Part shown: positions 18,278 to 27,359 of the stretch, one piece after another
How the letters are laid out: every line of letters starts with the position of its first letter
Position numbering within the stretch: the stretch's first letter is position 1
Source of the DNA: Marinomonas sp. CT5
Lineage (GTDB): Bacteria > Pseudomonadota > Gammaproteobacteria > Pseudomonadales > Marinomonadaceae
Assembly: GCF_018336975.1 (NCBI RefSeq)
Contig: NZ_CP025572.1
Location: 3,350,884 to 3,414,883 of the forward strand
Length of the DNA: 64,000 bases
Direction of reading: 5' to 3'
Position numbers and translations under genes: made by a program
Notes under the pieces: model-generated
Seen by the model: only the letters and a program-made list of their open reading frames with translations
What the model was told of the DNA's origin: nothing
Databases searched by the model: none

Positions 18278-20176
18278 TCAAAATAATGATGGTGGCTGCC
18301 AGCACTCGGCACTAGCCACAAAAGATAAATAATTTTTCTTATTAAGAACTACCGCACCTTTTTCCAAATCAGATAATGGAAAACAAATGCTCTTTTTATT
18401 TCCCATCCATTCATTGAACATACTAAAATCCGCCTCATAATGCTCATCAGGTAACGATACAAACCATTCACAAGAGGTTAAGTGCAAGACAACAGCCTCT
18501 CCCAACTGATCAAGATACATAGTAAAAGTATTGCTCTCAGAGCGACTACCTTGCTCTTCATTATCAATGGAGGTCAACAATACCTTATCAAAACAGTATC
18601 CATCATGAACAATAAATAACCAAAAACACAACTTATTTTGATTCAAGTAGGCAATTTCAAGTGGCCTTTGATAAGAGGTTAACGCAAAAACCAAGTCGGC
18701 CTCTATCCATAATGTTTTGCCATGAAACCTGACAGAATAATAACCCTTCTTCACAGGATACATAGATTTATTTTTTACTGTGCCTTTTCTTGCCCCTAGA
18801 GCAAAACGAAAATCCAACAGCCAAGGCTCTAATAAAGGTGTGTTAAAGCGACTCAACCAAATATTTTTAATTAATGGATTCGAAGCTCGCATCTTTGAAC
18901 AAACCGCTTCGACTTCACGCACAGATAAATAAGGTAAAGCAAAGTAACGACTACCTTGCTTTACTACTAGTAAGTCGCTGACACTCGTCGGCAAAAGACA
19001 AAATGCAGAATTATCAGCAGTCAAAAGAAAAGGGCTACTTAAAATGACTTGCGCTGAAACGCCTTCATTAACATCAAACCAAAATGTATCTTCAAATAGC
19101 TCTAAACCTCCCGCAGAAACGAAAAATAAGCCAAGACACTCCGTTTTATCGAACACCAGAGGACCATAAGGTGTTTCAATTTCATATAAAAAATACGGTA
19201 AAAAATCATACCCTAAGTCCTCTTTGCATGAGAAAGATGACTTTGAATGAGCACCGACCCTATGACTAGCACAAATATACATTGAGCCACCATAACGCAT
19301 GGGAAAATAAGTAGTATCCTCCACACCTTCCATTCCCATCATCTGACTTTTTTGAGGAACTAAGCGATCAGGCTGTTCAATACATTCAAAATTAGGAGAA
19401 AACACTTCACTAAACGGTTGAAAACCTATTCTTTTCAGTCTTTCTTCATACAACGCCAAAAGGCGATACCGAACATCTTTCTGCATTGTGGTGTGTTGAA
19501 AGAGAGGTAAAAAACTCAGTTCACACAAGCGTTTTAAGGACTCTTCCTCATTAACAGAATCAATGCGCCAATCAAGCATTGGGAAACGTGTTTGCAGCCA
19601 AGAAAGAGACTGTACAGTCAATAATAAAAACCGTCCTCTTTTAACCACGCCTTCAGCTATATCTAACTGAAAAGAGACCTGCCCCACACCTGAAAACAGT
19701 GACAAATACTCATCAATACTTCTATTCTCTCCTTCTTTTCCAGCATCATATTTGGCTTGATAATTAATATAAACTGGTGAAGTTACCGCTTCCTGTATGA
19801 GAGAAGTAACAACCACCCAACAAGGTCGATCTAGAGATAAAAGATTATGCAATTGCATAGACTGATCAATACTAAATTGACAACCAACCGCTAATTGAAA
19901 TAAGGAGTCAGCAGCTGAAAGGAAGGCATTGTGATATGATTGAAAATAAGGTGCGCCATTGGCAAGTAATTGGTCAACAGCAGACACTAAGGAGGAAAGG
20001 CGACTTTGATAAATGCTAGGAAAGGAGCTTGAGCAGGTTTTCTTCTGCAAAGTAAGTAAAGCAAGTTGAAGTGACTCAAGTCCTTCATAAGGGAAGTAAG
20101 CGTAATTATCCAATGCCATTTCCACTTGAGAAATAGGCGCTGATAAATCGATTATTCCATTATCCTGACCCACCAT
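18278..20176 (-). CDS. Uncharacterised protein, possibly a degenerate CheA-like (P4-P5/CheW-like) protein
   Basis: Not recognised as a named gene. I chose ATG 20176 (632 aa; AGGAT 6 nt upstream) over TTG 20191. It is soluble with no membrane segment. By eye, parts align with the end of CheA P4 and start of P5: GGLELF, then NEGVSAQVILSSPFLLTA (compare the CheA GxGTxFxxxLPLTLAI pattern), then DLLVVKQGSRYFALPYLSVREVE (compare the CheW-like LLVxVGxxxYALPLxxVxEV). Near the end, LDQLGEAVVLHLTS resembles the CheA/CheW GDGxVALILD strand. No HxxKG phospho-acceptor, N-box or intact G1/G2 ATP motifs are visible, so a catalytic kinase is unlikely. It follows fliJ by 51 nt. The homology claim needs a profile search. 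Confidence 0.72.
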   Translation of the reverse strand: MVGQDNGIIDLSAPISQVEMALDNYAYFPYEGLESLQLALLTLQKKTCSSSFPSIYQSRLSSLVSAVDQLLANGAPYFQSYHNAFLSAADSLFQLAVGCQFSIDQSMQLHNLLSLDRPCWVVVTSLIQEAVTSPVYINYQAKYDAGKEGENRSIDEYLSLFSGVGQVSFQLDIAEGVVKRGRFLLLTVQSLSWLQTRFPMLDWRIDSVNEEESLKRLCELSFLPLFQHTTMQKDVRYRLLALYEERLKRIGFQPFSEVFSPNFECIEQPDRLVPQKSQMMGMEGVEDTTYFPMRYGGSMYICASHRVGAHSKSSFSCKEDLGYDFLPYFLYEIETPYGPLVFDKTECLGLFFVSAGGLELFEDTFWFDVNEGVSAQVILSSPFLLTADNSAFCLLPTSVSDLLVVKQGSRYFALPYLSVREVEAVCSKMRASNPLIKNIWLSRFNTPLLEPWLLDFRFALGARKGTVKNKSMYPVKKGYYSVRFHGKTLWIEADLVFALTSYQRPLEIAYLNQNKLCFWLFIVHDGYCFDKVLLTSIDNEEQGSRSESNTFTMYLDQLGEAVVLHLTSCEWFVSLPDEHYEADFSMFNEWMGNKKSICFPLSDLEKGAVVLNKKNYLSFVASAECWQPPSLF

Positions 20177-20227
20177 ATCCAATCCTAACAAGAAGCTTGG
20201 TTACTTCATCAATAGTGCCTATAAACA

Positions 20228-20662
20228 CTATCGAATATTATCTAAAAAACGGCGCATGGCGAACTCATCGCTTTGACGCTGCTCCTGCTTTTCCTCAATA
20301 GCCAATTCTGCTTTATGATTTTTTTCTTTTAACCAATCCATACTTTTAGTCTTTGAACGAGCTTGTAACCAACGCCGCATACTCATATCTGCTTGTTGCT
20401 CAGATCGACCAACAGCAGATTCTTGCTGTACTATGGCTTGCTGAACACGATCAACAAAGTGCTGGTAATTCGTAGTGAGATAGGGACTTAAACCCAGAAG
20501 ATTACGCTCTGACTCATACTGACCAGCGTATTCACGCAATTCCTCTAGTTTTTGCATGTCATGACGGACTTTTGCTTTATCACGAGCCAGTTGCTGGGCA
20601 GCAGAATCTTCCTTGCGTTGCGCAAGATCGACTAAAATTTGCATTCGGCGTGATTTTTTCAT
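20228..20662 (-). CDS. fliJ: Flagellar export chaperone/ATPase stalk protein FliJ
   Basis: FliJ is a coiled-coil stalk of the FliI ATPase that also escorts export chaperones. The 144 aa protein is almost entirely charged helix. The N-terminal RMQILVDLAQRKEDSAAQQLAR and YESERNLLGLSPY patterns match FliJ. ATG 20662, 53 nt after fliI. Identification rests on composition, length and position after fliI, which is the canonical order. Confidence 0.92.
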   Translation of the reverse strand: MKKSRRMQILVDLAQRKEDSAAQQLARDKAKVRHDMQKLEELREYAGQYESERNLLGLSPYLTTNYQHFVDRVQQAIVQQESAVGRSEQQADMSMRRWLQARSKTKSMDWLKEKNHKAELAIEEKQEQRQSDEFAMRRFLDNIR

Positions 20663-20715
20663 GCGTGACCCATCCCAAAGTTAGGTAAATAGTAGACGTT
20701 TTTATAAGCAATCGT

Positions 20716-22047
20716 CTACTGCCCTTTTGTCATAGCGGTCACAAGCTCTTGTAAGCTCTGATCGATAGTAAAGCTCTCAGATAAAGATTGCTGAAGAAAA
20801 TTCCGGATTTCTGGCATTTGAATAATAGCTTGATCCAAGTCTGGATCACTTCCTTTTGCGTAAGCCCCAACGGAAATTAGATCTTGATTCTGCTGAAATT
20901 TAGAATAAAGCTGCTTTACTCTCATGGCTCCGTAGAGGTGATCTTCACTGACAATGTGCGGCATAGCTCGAGAAATAGAAGCTTCTATATCAATAGCAGG
21001 ATAATGCCCCTCTTCCGCCAAACGCCTAGACAAAACAATATGACCATCCAAAATAGCCCGTGATGCATCCGCAATAGGGTCTTGTTGATCATCCCCCTCC
21101 GTTAATACGGTATAAAAAGCCGTCACTGAGCCACTGCCTTCACTGCCATTACCTGCACGCTCTACCAACTGTGGTAGCTTAGAGAAAACAGATGGTGGAT
21201 ATCCTTTTGTCGCTGGAGGCTCACCAACAGATAAAGCTATTTCACGCTGTGCCTGTGCATAACGAGTTAGAGAATCCATTAGCAATAAAACGTTTTTGCC
21301 TTGATCACGATAGTACTCAGCAATTCGCGTTGCCAGCATTGCGGCTCTTAATCTCATCAAGGCAGAGTCATCAGCAGGCGATGCCACCACAACCGAGTGC
21401 GCTAACCCCTCATCCCCCAAAATCTGGTCTATAAATTCTTTTACTTCTCGGCCACGCTCACCAATTAACCCCACCACCGTTATATCGGCTTCGGTGTATT
21501 TGGTCATCATCCCGAGCAACATACTTTTACCCACACCACTACCAGCAAAAAGCCCCAAACGTTGCCCCTTACCAACAGTTAATAAGCTATTAATAGCTTT
21601 AATTCCCACATCTAACGGCTCACTAATGGGTTTTCGTTGTAATGGGTTAATGACATCCCCAAGCAGAGTAACTGAATCTTTGGTTTTGATCGGACCTTTA
21701 CCATCTAAAGGCTTTCCTAAACCATTAACAACGCGCCCAAGCAACTCATCCCCTACAGGCATGAGACTATCTCCTAACAAGGGACGAACACGAGCGCCTG
21801 GAGAAATACCCTCTATAGTTTCTGTTGGCATAAGATATGTCAGGTCACCAGTAAAACCCACAACTTCTGATTCGACCCAACGATCTTTTCGAACCTGAAC
21901 TGAGCAACGGTCTCCTAAGGCGACAACACAACCCACGGCCTCCATAGTTAAACCAACCATGCGAGTAACCTTGCCTTCTAACTGGGGCGGCAACGACGAA
22001 GAAGATACATGAATTAGCTTGTTTAAGCGCTCTTCAAGCGTAGACAC
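20716..22047 (-). CDS. fliI: Flagellum-specific ATPase FliI
   Basis: FliI is the F1-beta-like hexameric ATPase that energises substrate entry into the flagellar export gate. The 443 aa protein has Walker [16 protein letters not shown], Walker [17 protein letters not shown] and the [20 protein letters not shown] region typical of type III ATPases. The start is GTG 22047, with AGGA about 9 nt upstream, 5 nt after fliH. Identity is certain. Confidence 0.97.
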   Translation of the reverse strand: MSTLEERLNKLIHVSSSSLPPQLEGKVTRMVGLTMEAVGCVVALGDRCSVQVRKDRWVESEVVGFTGDLTYLMPTETIEGISPGARVRPLLGDSLMPVGDELLGRVVNGLGKPLDGKGPIKTKDSVTLLGDVINPLQRKPISEPLDVGIKAINSLLTVGKGQRLGLFAGSGVGKSMLLGMMTKYTEADITVVGLIGERGREVKEFIDQILGDEGLAHSVVVASPADDSALMRLRAAMLATRIAEYYRDQGKNVLLLMDSLTRYAQAQREIALSVGEPPATKGYPPSVFSKLPQLVERAGNGSEGSGSVTAFYTVLTEGDDQQDPIADASRAILDGHIVLSRRLAEEGHYPAIDIEASISRAMPHIVSEDHLYGAMRVKQLYSKFQQNQDLISVGAYAKGSDPDLDQAIIQMPEIRNFLQQSLSESFTIDQSLQELVTAMTKGQ

Positions 22048-22052
22048 AACAA

Positions 22053-22859
22053 CTAATCCTGCTCTTGAGTGGAAAGATGGCTTAGTTCATTAAACACCGC
22101 TTCTAAACGCTGTCCAATTCGCCCGTCTATATGAAAAGATTTCGAGTCAATCACAAAGTCACCACTTACCAATGTGGCGTCTGTTTCAAGCTGCAGAGTT
22201 AACCGTTCTTTAACACCAAGTTCATCTAAAACAGCCACACTGTCTGGATGAAGACGAAGTCGCACACGACCTTCATACTCACCAATTTCATCAAATACCC
22301 GAGACAACTGTTCTTTTAATACCTTATGCCCATCTTCCGACATTTTCGAGAGACAAACATTTTCAACGATTCTGATCATTGATTGATAAAGAATATTTTC
22401 CGCTGCGGCACGACTTTCTTCCAATGGAAATGTCATCTCTTGCACAACATTCGCCAATAAGGTTTCAATGTTTTCTAACTGTAGCTTAGCGTCAGCTTTC
22501 GCCTGTGACATTCCTTCATCAATACCAAGCAAACGCCCTTCTTCATGACCTTTTTCAAAACCATCAACTTCTCCTTTAGAGAAGCCATCTGCATGACCTT
22601 TTTTATGCCCTTCTTCTTCGCCTTGGATAAAACCTTCTTCATAGGCAGCAGAGCGTATCTCTTCTAGTTGAGATGCTGTCAAAGGCTCGTAAACAAGGCT
22701 TTCTTCATCAACTTCTTCGGTTGTAACAACTGCATTTTTCTGAACAAGAATAGCTGGGCCAGAATTTGACTTAGCTTGATTATTATCTAAATGAGGCAGT
22801 TCCCAACGCTCATAAGCTGTTAACTTACGCTCGTCTTTATCCTGTTTTTGATCGGACAT
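22053..22859 (-). CDS. fliH: Flagellar assembly protein FliH
   Basis: FliH is the peripheral stalk and regulator of FliI, linking it to FliN. The 268 aa protein has the family's Gly-repeat helix of GxxxG type (about residues 75-115, from [18 protein letters not shown] onward) and a C-terminal V-ATPase E-like domain with [15 protein letters not shown] 22859, 7 nt after fliG. The low-complexity N-terminus is typical. Identity is secure. Confidence 0.95.
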   Translation of the reverse strand: MSDQKQDKDERKLTAYERWELPHLDNNQAKSNSGPAILVQKNAVVTTEEVDEESLVYEPLTASQLEEIRSAAYEEGFIQGEEEGHKKGHADGFSKGEVDGFEKGHEEGRLLGIDEGMSQAKADAKLQLENIETLLANVVQEMTFPLEESRAAAENILYQSMIRIVENVCLSKMSEDGHKVLKEQLSRVFDEIGEYEGRVRLRLHPDSVAVLDELGVKERLTLQLETDATLVSGDFVIDSKSFHIDGRIGQRLEAVFNELSHLSTQEQD

Positions 22860-22866
22860 AATTCAA

Positions 22867-23880
22867 TTAAACCATCTGCTCACCGCCACCGCCGAGAACA
22901 ATTTCTCCATTATCAGCAAGGCGTCTGGCAACGGCCAGTATTTCTTTTTGAGCCACTTCAACTTCACTAACGCGAACGGGGCCTTTCGCTTCCAAGTCAT
23001 CTTTAAGCATATCAGCAGCACGAGAAGACATGTTCTTGAAGATTTTATCTTGCATTTCAGGATCGGCTCCTTTCAATGCAAGAATCAAGGTCTCAGACTC
23101 TACTTCACGAAGAATAACCTGAATACCACGATCATCCACATCCATTAGATTATCAAACACAAACATCAAATCTTGAATTGTATTAGCCAAATCTTCATCG
23201 ACATCACGAATAGACTCCATTAATTCAGTTTCTACTGAGCTGTCTATAAAGTTCATGATATTCGCCGCCGTACGAATACCACCAATCGTGGTTGATTGAG
23301 TTGAATTATTTCCAGAGAACTGACGCTCTAATATATTATTCAACTCTTGCAATGCTGCCGGCTGTACCGTCTCCAATGCAGCCACTCGCAACACAATATC
23401 TAAGCGAACACGTTCATCAAAATTCGCTAATATATCCGCAGCCTGATCTGGATCTAAATAAGAAATAACAATGGCCTGGATTTGCGGGTGCTCATAACGA
23501 ATAACATCGGCAACAGCTCTTGATTCCATCCATTTCAAAGTATCAAGGCCGGTAGTATTGCCACCTAATAAAATCCGATCTATTAAACTCCCGGCTTTTT
23601 CTTCACCAAGCGCCTCTCTAAGCATATTACGAATATAACCATCTGAGCCAAGACCTAAACCTGTCTGATCACCTACTAACACCAAAAAATCATCTAATAC
23701 TTTTTCAACTTGATGACGCTGCACATTAGCAAGTTGAGTCATTGTATGACCAATTTTCTGAACCTCTTTAGGTCCCATATGCTTAAGTATTTGCGCCGCA
23801 TCGGATTCACCCAGCGACATAAGAAGCACCGCTGCCTTTTGAATCGAAGTTAAATCGTCGCCTTGGCCTGTATCACTCAT
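22867..23880 (-). CDS. fliG: Flagellar motor switch protein FliG
   Basis: FliG couples the C-ring to the stators and MS-ring. The 337 aa protein has N, middle and C domains. The middle EHPQ motif is present (IRYEHPQIQAIV), and the C-terminal torque helix contains the charged ILREVESETLILALKG. ATG 23880 overlaps the fliF stop by 4 nt (ATGA). Identity is certain. Confidence 0.97.
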   Translation of the reverse strand: MSDTGQGDDLTSIQKAAVLLMSLGESDAAQILKHMGPKEVQKIGHTMTQLANVQRHQVEKVLDDFLVLVGDQTGLGLGSDGYIRNMLREALGEEKAGSLIDRILLGGNTTGLDTLKWMESRAVADVIRYEHPQIQAIVISYLDPDQAADILANFDERVRLDIVLRVAALETVQPAALQELNNILERQFSGNNSTQSTTIGGIRTAANIMNFIDSSVETELMESIRDVDEDLANTIQDLMFVFDNLMDVDDRGIQVILREVESETLILALKGADPEMQDKIFKNMSSRAADMLKDDLEAKGPVRVSEVEVAQKEILAVARRLADNGEIVLGGGGEQMV

Positions 23881-25553
23881 TTACTTTCCATCACCCATTG
23901 TTTAACCACTTGAGCAACACGCTCTGGTTCTTCCGCTATTAACCCGCGAATAGCATTCAGCTGACGGTCAATTTTCTCAGGGGAACCGGGCACCAATATA
24001 TCTTCAGCACTAACCAGAGAAACTTGATCATCAGAGATTTCATCTGTTTCATCGGAGAAAATAGCCGCTTCTGTGTCTTCTGTAACCGCAATTTTATTCT
24101 GATCACTAAGAGTTTTCAAAATAGGACGAACAACCACAAGCAATAAAATTAGTACAAATAAGCCCACTAAAGTTGGCTGTATCAAACTTAAGAACCATTC
24201 TTGCTTATAAAATGGCACTTCAACCGCAGGTTCGTCAGGTTCAGGCAAAGCAAAAGGCGAATTAATTACGCTAACACTATCACCACGGGAAGGATCATAA
24301 CCAACAGCATCTCTAACCAATAGGGTTAAACGACCTAATTCATCATCATTCCATGGTGTTCGAACGACAGCTGAAGTATCAGGATCCACACTGACCAGAT
24401 CATCAACTACAACAGCTACCGACAAACGACGCACAGTTCCTTGCTGACGCTTGGTATAACTAATACTCCGATCTAGCTCAAAGTTACGAGTAGTTTCTTC
24501 ACGAGATTGACCTGTTGCAGCTGCAGTATTACTGCCAATAGGAGCACCATTTTGGTCGACCGCCTCAGGGACGGTAACTGCTCCAGGCGGCTGATTCGTT
24601 AATGCTCCCGGTATACCACCAGAATTCGCACCACCACTACGCTTCTCTTTTAAAGTTTGTTCGCTGCGAAGAGCCAATAAATCAGGATTATATTGTTCAT
24701 TGGTTTTTTCAACCGCAGTAAAATCTACATCCGCCGACACTTCCGCTTTGAAACGACCTTGCCCAATAACAGGACCAAGGATGTTATTCACTCGCTGCAA
24801 TAGAACATCTTCAACTTTACGAGCATAATCAAACTGCTTGCCTGCGACAGACAGTTCGGAATCAGAATCTTTATCTGTCAGTAACGTACCGCGTTGATCA
24901 ACAACAGTGACATCTTTATCACTCAACTGAGAGATACTAGAAGCCACTAAATTCACAATGGCTTCTACTTGGCTTTTATCAAGACGCCTTCCTGGGTAAA
25001 GCTCTAAAAATACAGAGGCTGAAGGCTTTCGAGTATCTCGTACAAATACCGACTCTTTTGGTATAGCTAAATGCACCCGAGCAGTTTTAATACTTTGCAA
25101 ACTAGAAATCGTTCGACTTAGCTCACCTTCCAAACCTCGCCGATAGCGAGTCGTCTCAACAAATTGTGACGTACCGAGTCCTTGCTCTTGATCCATTATT
25201 TCCATACCAACAATGTTGTCAGAAACAATGCCTGAGCCAGCTAATTTTAAACGAGCTTGATGATAAAAATCAGATTCAACAAGCAAAGCACCTGTATTTT
25301 GATCTAATTTAAAAGGAATGTTGTTAACACTAAGAATTTCAACTATTTGATCAGCATTATAGTCTGTAATACTGCTTAAGACTGGTTTGTATTCTGGACC
25401 ATTACTCCATAAGACGGCCGCTAAGCCAATAGCTATAGATGCGGCTAAACCGACCATTAACGCGAGCTGACGAATTACTGTCAGCTTATTAAAGCCAGTT
25501 ACTAACTCTAGATAGAGCTTTTGCTCCGATTGTTCTGCAGGGACATTATCCAT
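23877..25553 (-). CDS. fliF: Flagellar MS-ring protein FliF
   Basis: FliF builds the MS-ring in the inner membrane. The 558 aa protein has membrane helices at about 32-50 and 440-462, flanking a periplasmic region with ring-building motifs (VARVHLAIPKESVFVRD-type and QTLKEKRSGG), a Pro/Gly-rich linker, and a short C-terminal tail ending in VAQVVKQWVMESK that binds FliG. ATG 25553, 27 nt after fliE. Identity is certain. Confidence 0.97.
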   Translation of the reverse strand: MDNVPAEQSEQKLYLELVTGFNKLTVIRQLALMVGLAASIAIGLAAVLWSNGPEYKPVLSSITDYNADQIVEILSVNNIPFKLDQNTGALLVESDFYHQARLKLAGSGIVSDNIVGMEIMDQEQGLGTSQFVETTRYRRGLEGELSRTISSLQSIKTARVHLAIPKESVFVRDTRKPSASVFLELYPGRRLDKSQVEAIVNLVASSISQLSDKDVTVVDQRGTLLTDKDSDSELSVAGKQFDYARKVEDVLLQRVNNILGPVIGQGRFKAEVSADVDFTAVEKTNEQYNPDLLALRSEQTLKEKRSGGANSGGIPGALTNQPPGAVTVPEAVDQNGAPIGSNTAAATGQSREETTRNFELDRSISYTKRQQGTVRRLSVAVVVDDLVSVDPDTSAVVRTPWNDDELGRLTLLVRDAVGYDPSRGDSVSVINSPFALPEPDEPAVEVPFYKQEWFLSLIQPTLVGLFVLILLLVVVRPILKTLSDQNKIAVTEDTEAAIFSDETDEISDDQVSLVSAEDILVPGSPEKIDRQLNAIRGLIAEEPERVAQVVKQWVMESK

Positions 25554-25580
25554 TAAAAAGCGCCAAGCGGTTTAAAGTGC

Positions 25581-25943
25581 CTAGATAGGCATATTCATGA
25601 TTTTTTCATACGCGTCTACAAGTTTATTACGCACCTGAGTCATTGCTTCAAATGACACACTCGATTTTTGTAGACCAATCATAACTTGAGGTAAATCCAC
25701 CCCTTCGTCACCGCGTTCATAAGATTGGGCTAATTGTTTAGACTCACTCTGCAAAGCATTTACATTGTCGACAGCATTTTTCAACATCTCAGCAAAGTCA
25801 GCACGTTCAACTGTCTGCCCCCCTTCGTTTTCTCCACCTACCTTGGCGATATTAGACACAGGGGAACCTGGCGCCTGAACCTGCGACTTCATATCCCTCA
25901 TTTGGGACAACACCTGATTAATGTCTGGTCGACCAGAAATCAT
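25581..25943 (-). CDS. fliE: Flagellar hook-basal body adaptor FliE
   Basis: FliE joins the MS-ring to the rod. The 120 aa protein has the C-terminal family pattern VDLPQVMIGLQKSSVSFEAM and VRNKLVDAYEKIMNMPI. ATG 25943. It begins the structural block fliEFGHIJ, 68 nt after fleR. In Pseudomonas this promoter is sigma54- and FleR-dependent, but I could not find a convincing -24/-12 box in the gap. Confidence 0.95.
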   Translation of the reverse strand: MISGRPDINQVLSQMRDMKSQVQAPGSPVSNIAKVGGENEGGQTVERADFAEMLKNAVDNVNALQSESKQLAQSYERGDEGVDLPQVMIGLQKSSVSFEAMTQVRNKLVDAYEKIMNMPI

Positions 25944-26011
25944 GTTTTTTTCACCTAAAAAATCACATATACACAGCTTAGCATAAAGCTAATTAAAACA
26001 AGATACAAAAA

Positions 26012-27358
26012 TCAATCTACATCAATGCCACTTTCTCGCATTTTAGCGATTTTATAGCGTAAAGTTCTAGGACTAATACCAAGCTGATCAGCTACCACTT
26101 TACGTTTACCATTTGCATCAACAAGGGCTTGCGCAATAATTCGGAACTCATGCTGTTGTACCCCTTTGCCAAGAATTGACGCGGCACTGTCTTCCTCTAC
26201 TGACGGTTCCTCTACCTGAGCAGATAAACTCATCATATCAAATGCGATATGATCCTCGTTTATCTGCGCGTTAGGACTCAAAATCAAAGCCCGCTGAATC
26301 ACATTATCGAGTTCACGAACATTGCCTGGCCAAGGGTGAGACTCTAATTTACTTTGCGCTGAAGGTTTTAACATAGCGCCAGATATGCGCATTTTAGCCG
26401 CATGTTTCGCAAGGAGATGTTCAGCTATAGGTAAAATATCACCTTTACGATCACGAATTGGCATCCAGCGTAAAGGAAAGACATTCAGTCGGTAATATAA
26501 GTCTTCCCTAAAGCCACCTTCTTTAACATAATCCGCTAAGTCTCGGTTAGTTGTCGCAATAATACGCACATCCAAAGGGATAGACTTTTTACCACCAAGC
26601 CGCTCTACTTCTTGCTCCTGGAGAACACGCAGCAACTTGGCTTGTAAGCCAACATCCATCTCAGTAATTTCATCAAGTAGTAAAGTGCCACCATTCGCCT
26701 GTTCAAACTTACCCGCTTGTGAAGAAACAGCCCCCGTATAAGCGCCTTTTTCATAGCCGAACAAAATGGCTTCAAGCATATTTTCAGGTATAGCCGCACA
26801 GTTTATTGCAACAAAAGGTGCATTAGGTCGACTTGAGTTTTGATGTATATAATGCGCCAAGACTTCTTTACCCGTCCCACTCTCACCACAAATAAGTACA
26901 GTAGAATCCGTGACAGCAACCCGTTTTGCCAGCTCTAACAAAGCAATACTAGCCGGATCTTTTGCAATAGGCTGAGACGTATTGATCGGTGTAACTTTGA
27001 CCGTATGTTTCGCAATGGAATTTAGCAGTTCTTCTTCTTTAAATGGCTTAAGCAAATAATCAACGGCACCATCTCGCATTGCTTCGACAGCATGAGCAAT
27101 ATCACCATAAGCCGTCATCAACATAATAGGTAGCTCTGGGTAAGTATCAATCACATGATGCAAGAGACCATAACCATCCATACCAGGAAGATTAACATCC
27201 GACACAACCATATCAAATTGACCGTGCTTTAAGGCAATGATCGCTTCTTCGGCACTATAAACCATTTTACATTGGTAACTGGCTAACATCAGTGTATCTT
27301 CCAATGCCTCAGCCAAGCCGACATCATCTTCAACAATCAATAATTTCACATCAGACAT
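26012..27358 (-). CDS. fleR: Sigma54-dependent flagellar response regulator FleR/FlrC
   Basis: FleR is the NtrC-type activator of mid-tier flagellar genes, phosphorylated by FleS. The 448 aa protein has a receiver (phospho-acceptor Asp in VVSDVNLPGMDG), an AAA+ domain with Walker A GESGTGKE and Walker B GGTLLLDEI, and a C-terminal Fis-type helix-turn-helix (KRKVVADQLGISPRTLRYKI). The sigma54-contact loop reads GAYTGA instead of GAFTGA. ATG 27358, 1 nt after fleS. Identity is secure from domains and the fleS-fleR-fliE order. Confidence 0.95.
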   Translation of the reverse strand: MSDVKLLIVEDDVGLAEALEDTLMLASYQCKMVYSAEEAIIALKHGQFDMVVSDVNLPGMDGYGLLHHVIDTYPELPIMLMTAYGDIAHAVEAMRDGAVDYLLKPFKEEELLNSIAKHTVKVTPINTSQPIAKDPASIALLELAKRVAVTDSTVLICGESGTGKEVLAHYIHQNSSRPNAPFVAINCAAIPENMLEAILFGYEKGAYTGAVSSQAGKFEQANGGTLLLDEITEMDVGLQAKLLRVLQEQEVERLGGKKSIPLDVRIIATTNRDLADYVKEGGFREDLYYRLNVFPLRWMPIRDRKGDILPIAEHLLAKHAAKMRISGAMLKPSAQSKLESHPWPGNVRELDNVIQRALILSPNAQINEDHIAFDMMSLSAQVEEPSVEEDSAASILGKGVQQHEFRIIAQALVDANGKRKVVADQLGISPRTLRYKIAKMRESGIDVD

Positions 27359-27359
27359 T

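Noticed and set aside
25944..26011. Sigma54 promoter before fliE
   Set aside because: I looked for a GG-N10-GC box of the -24/-12 type and found no convincing match; a matrix scan would be needed.
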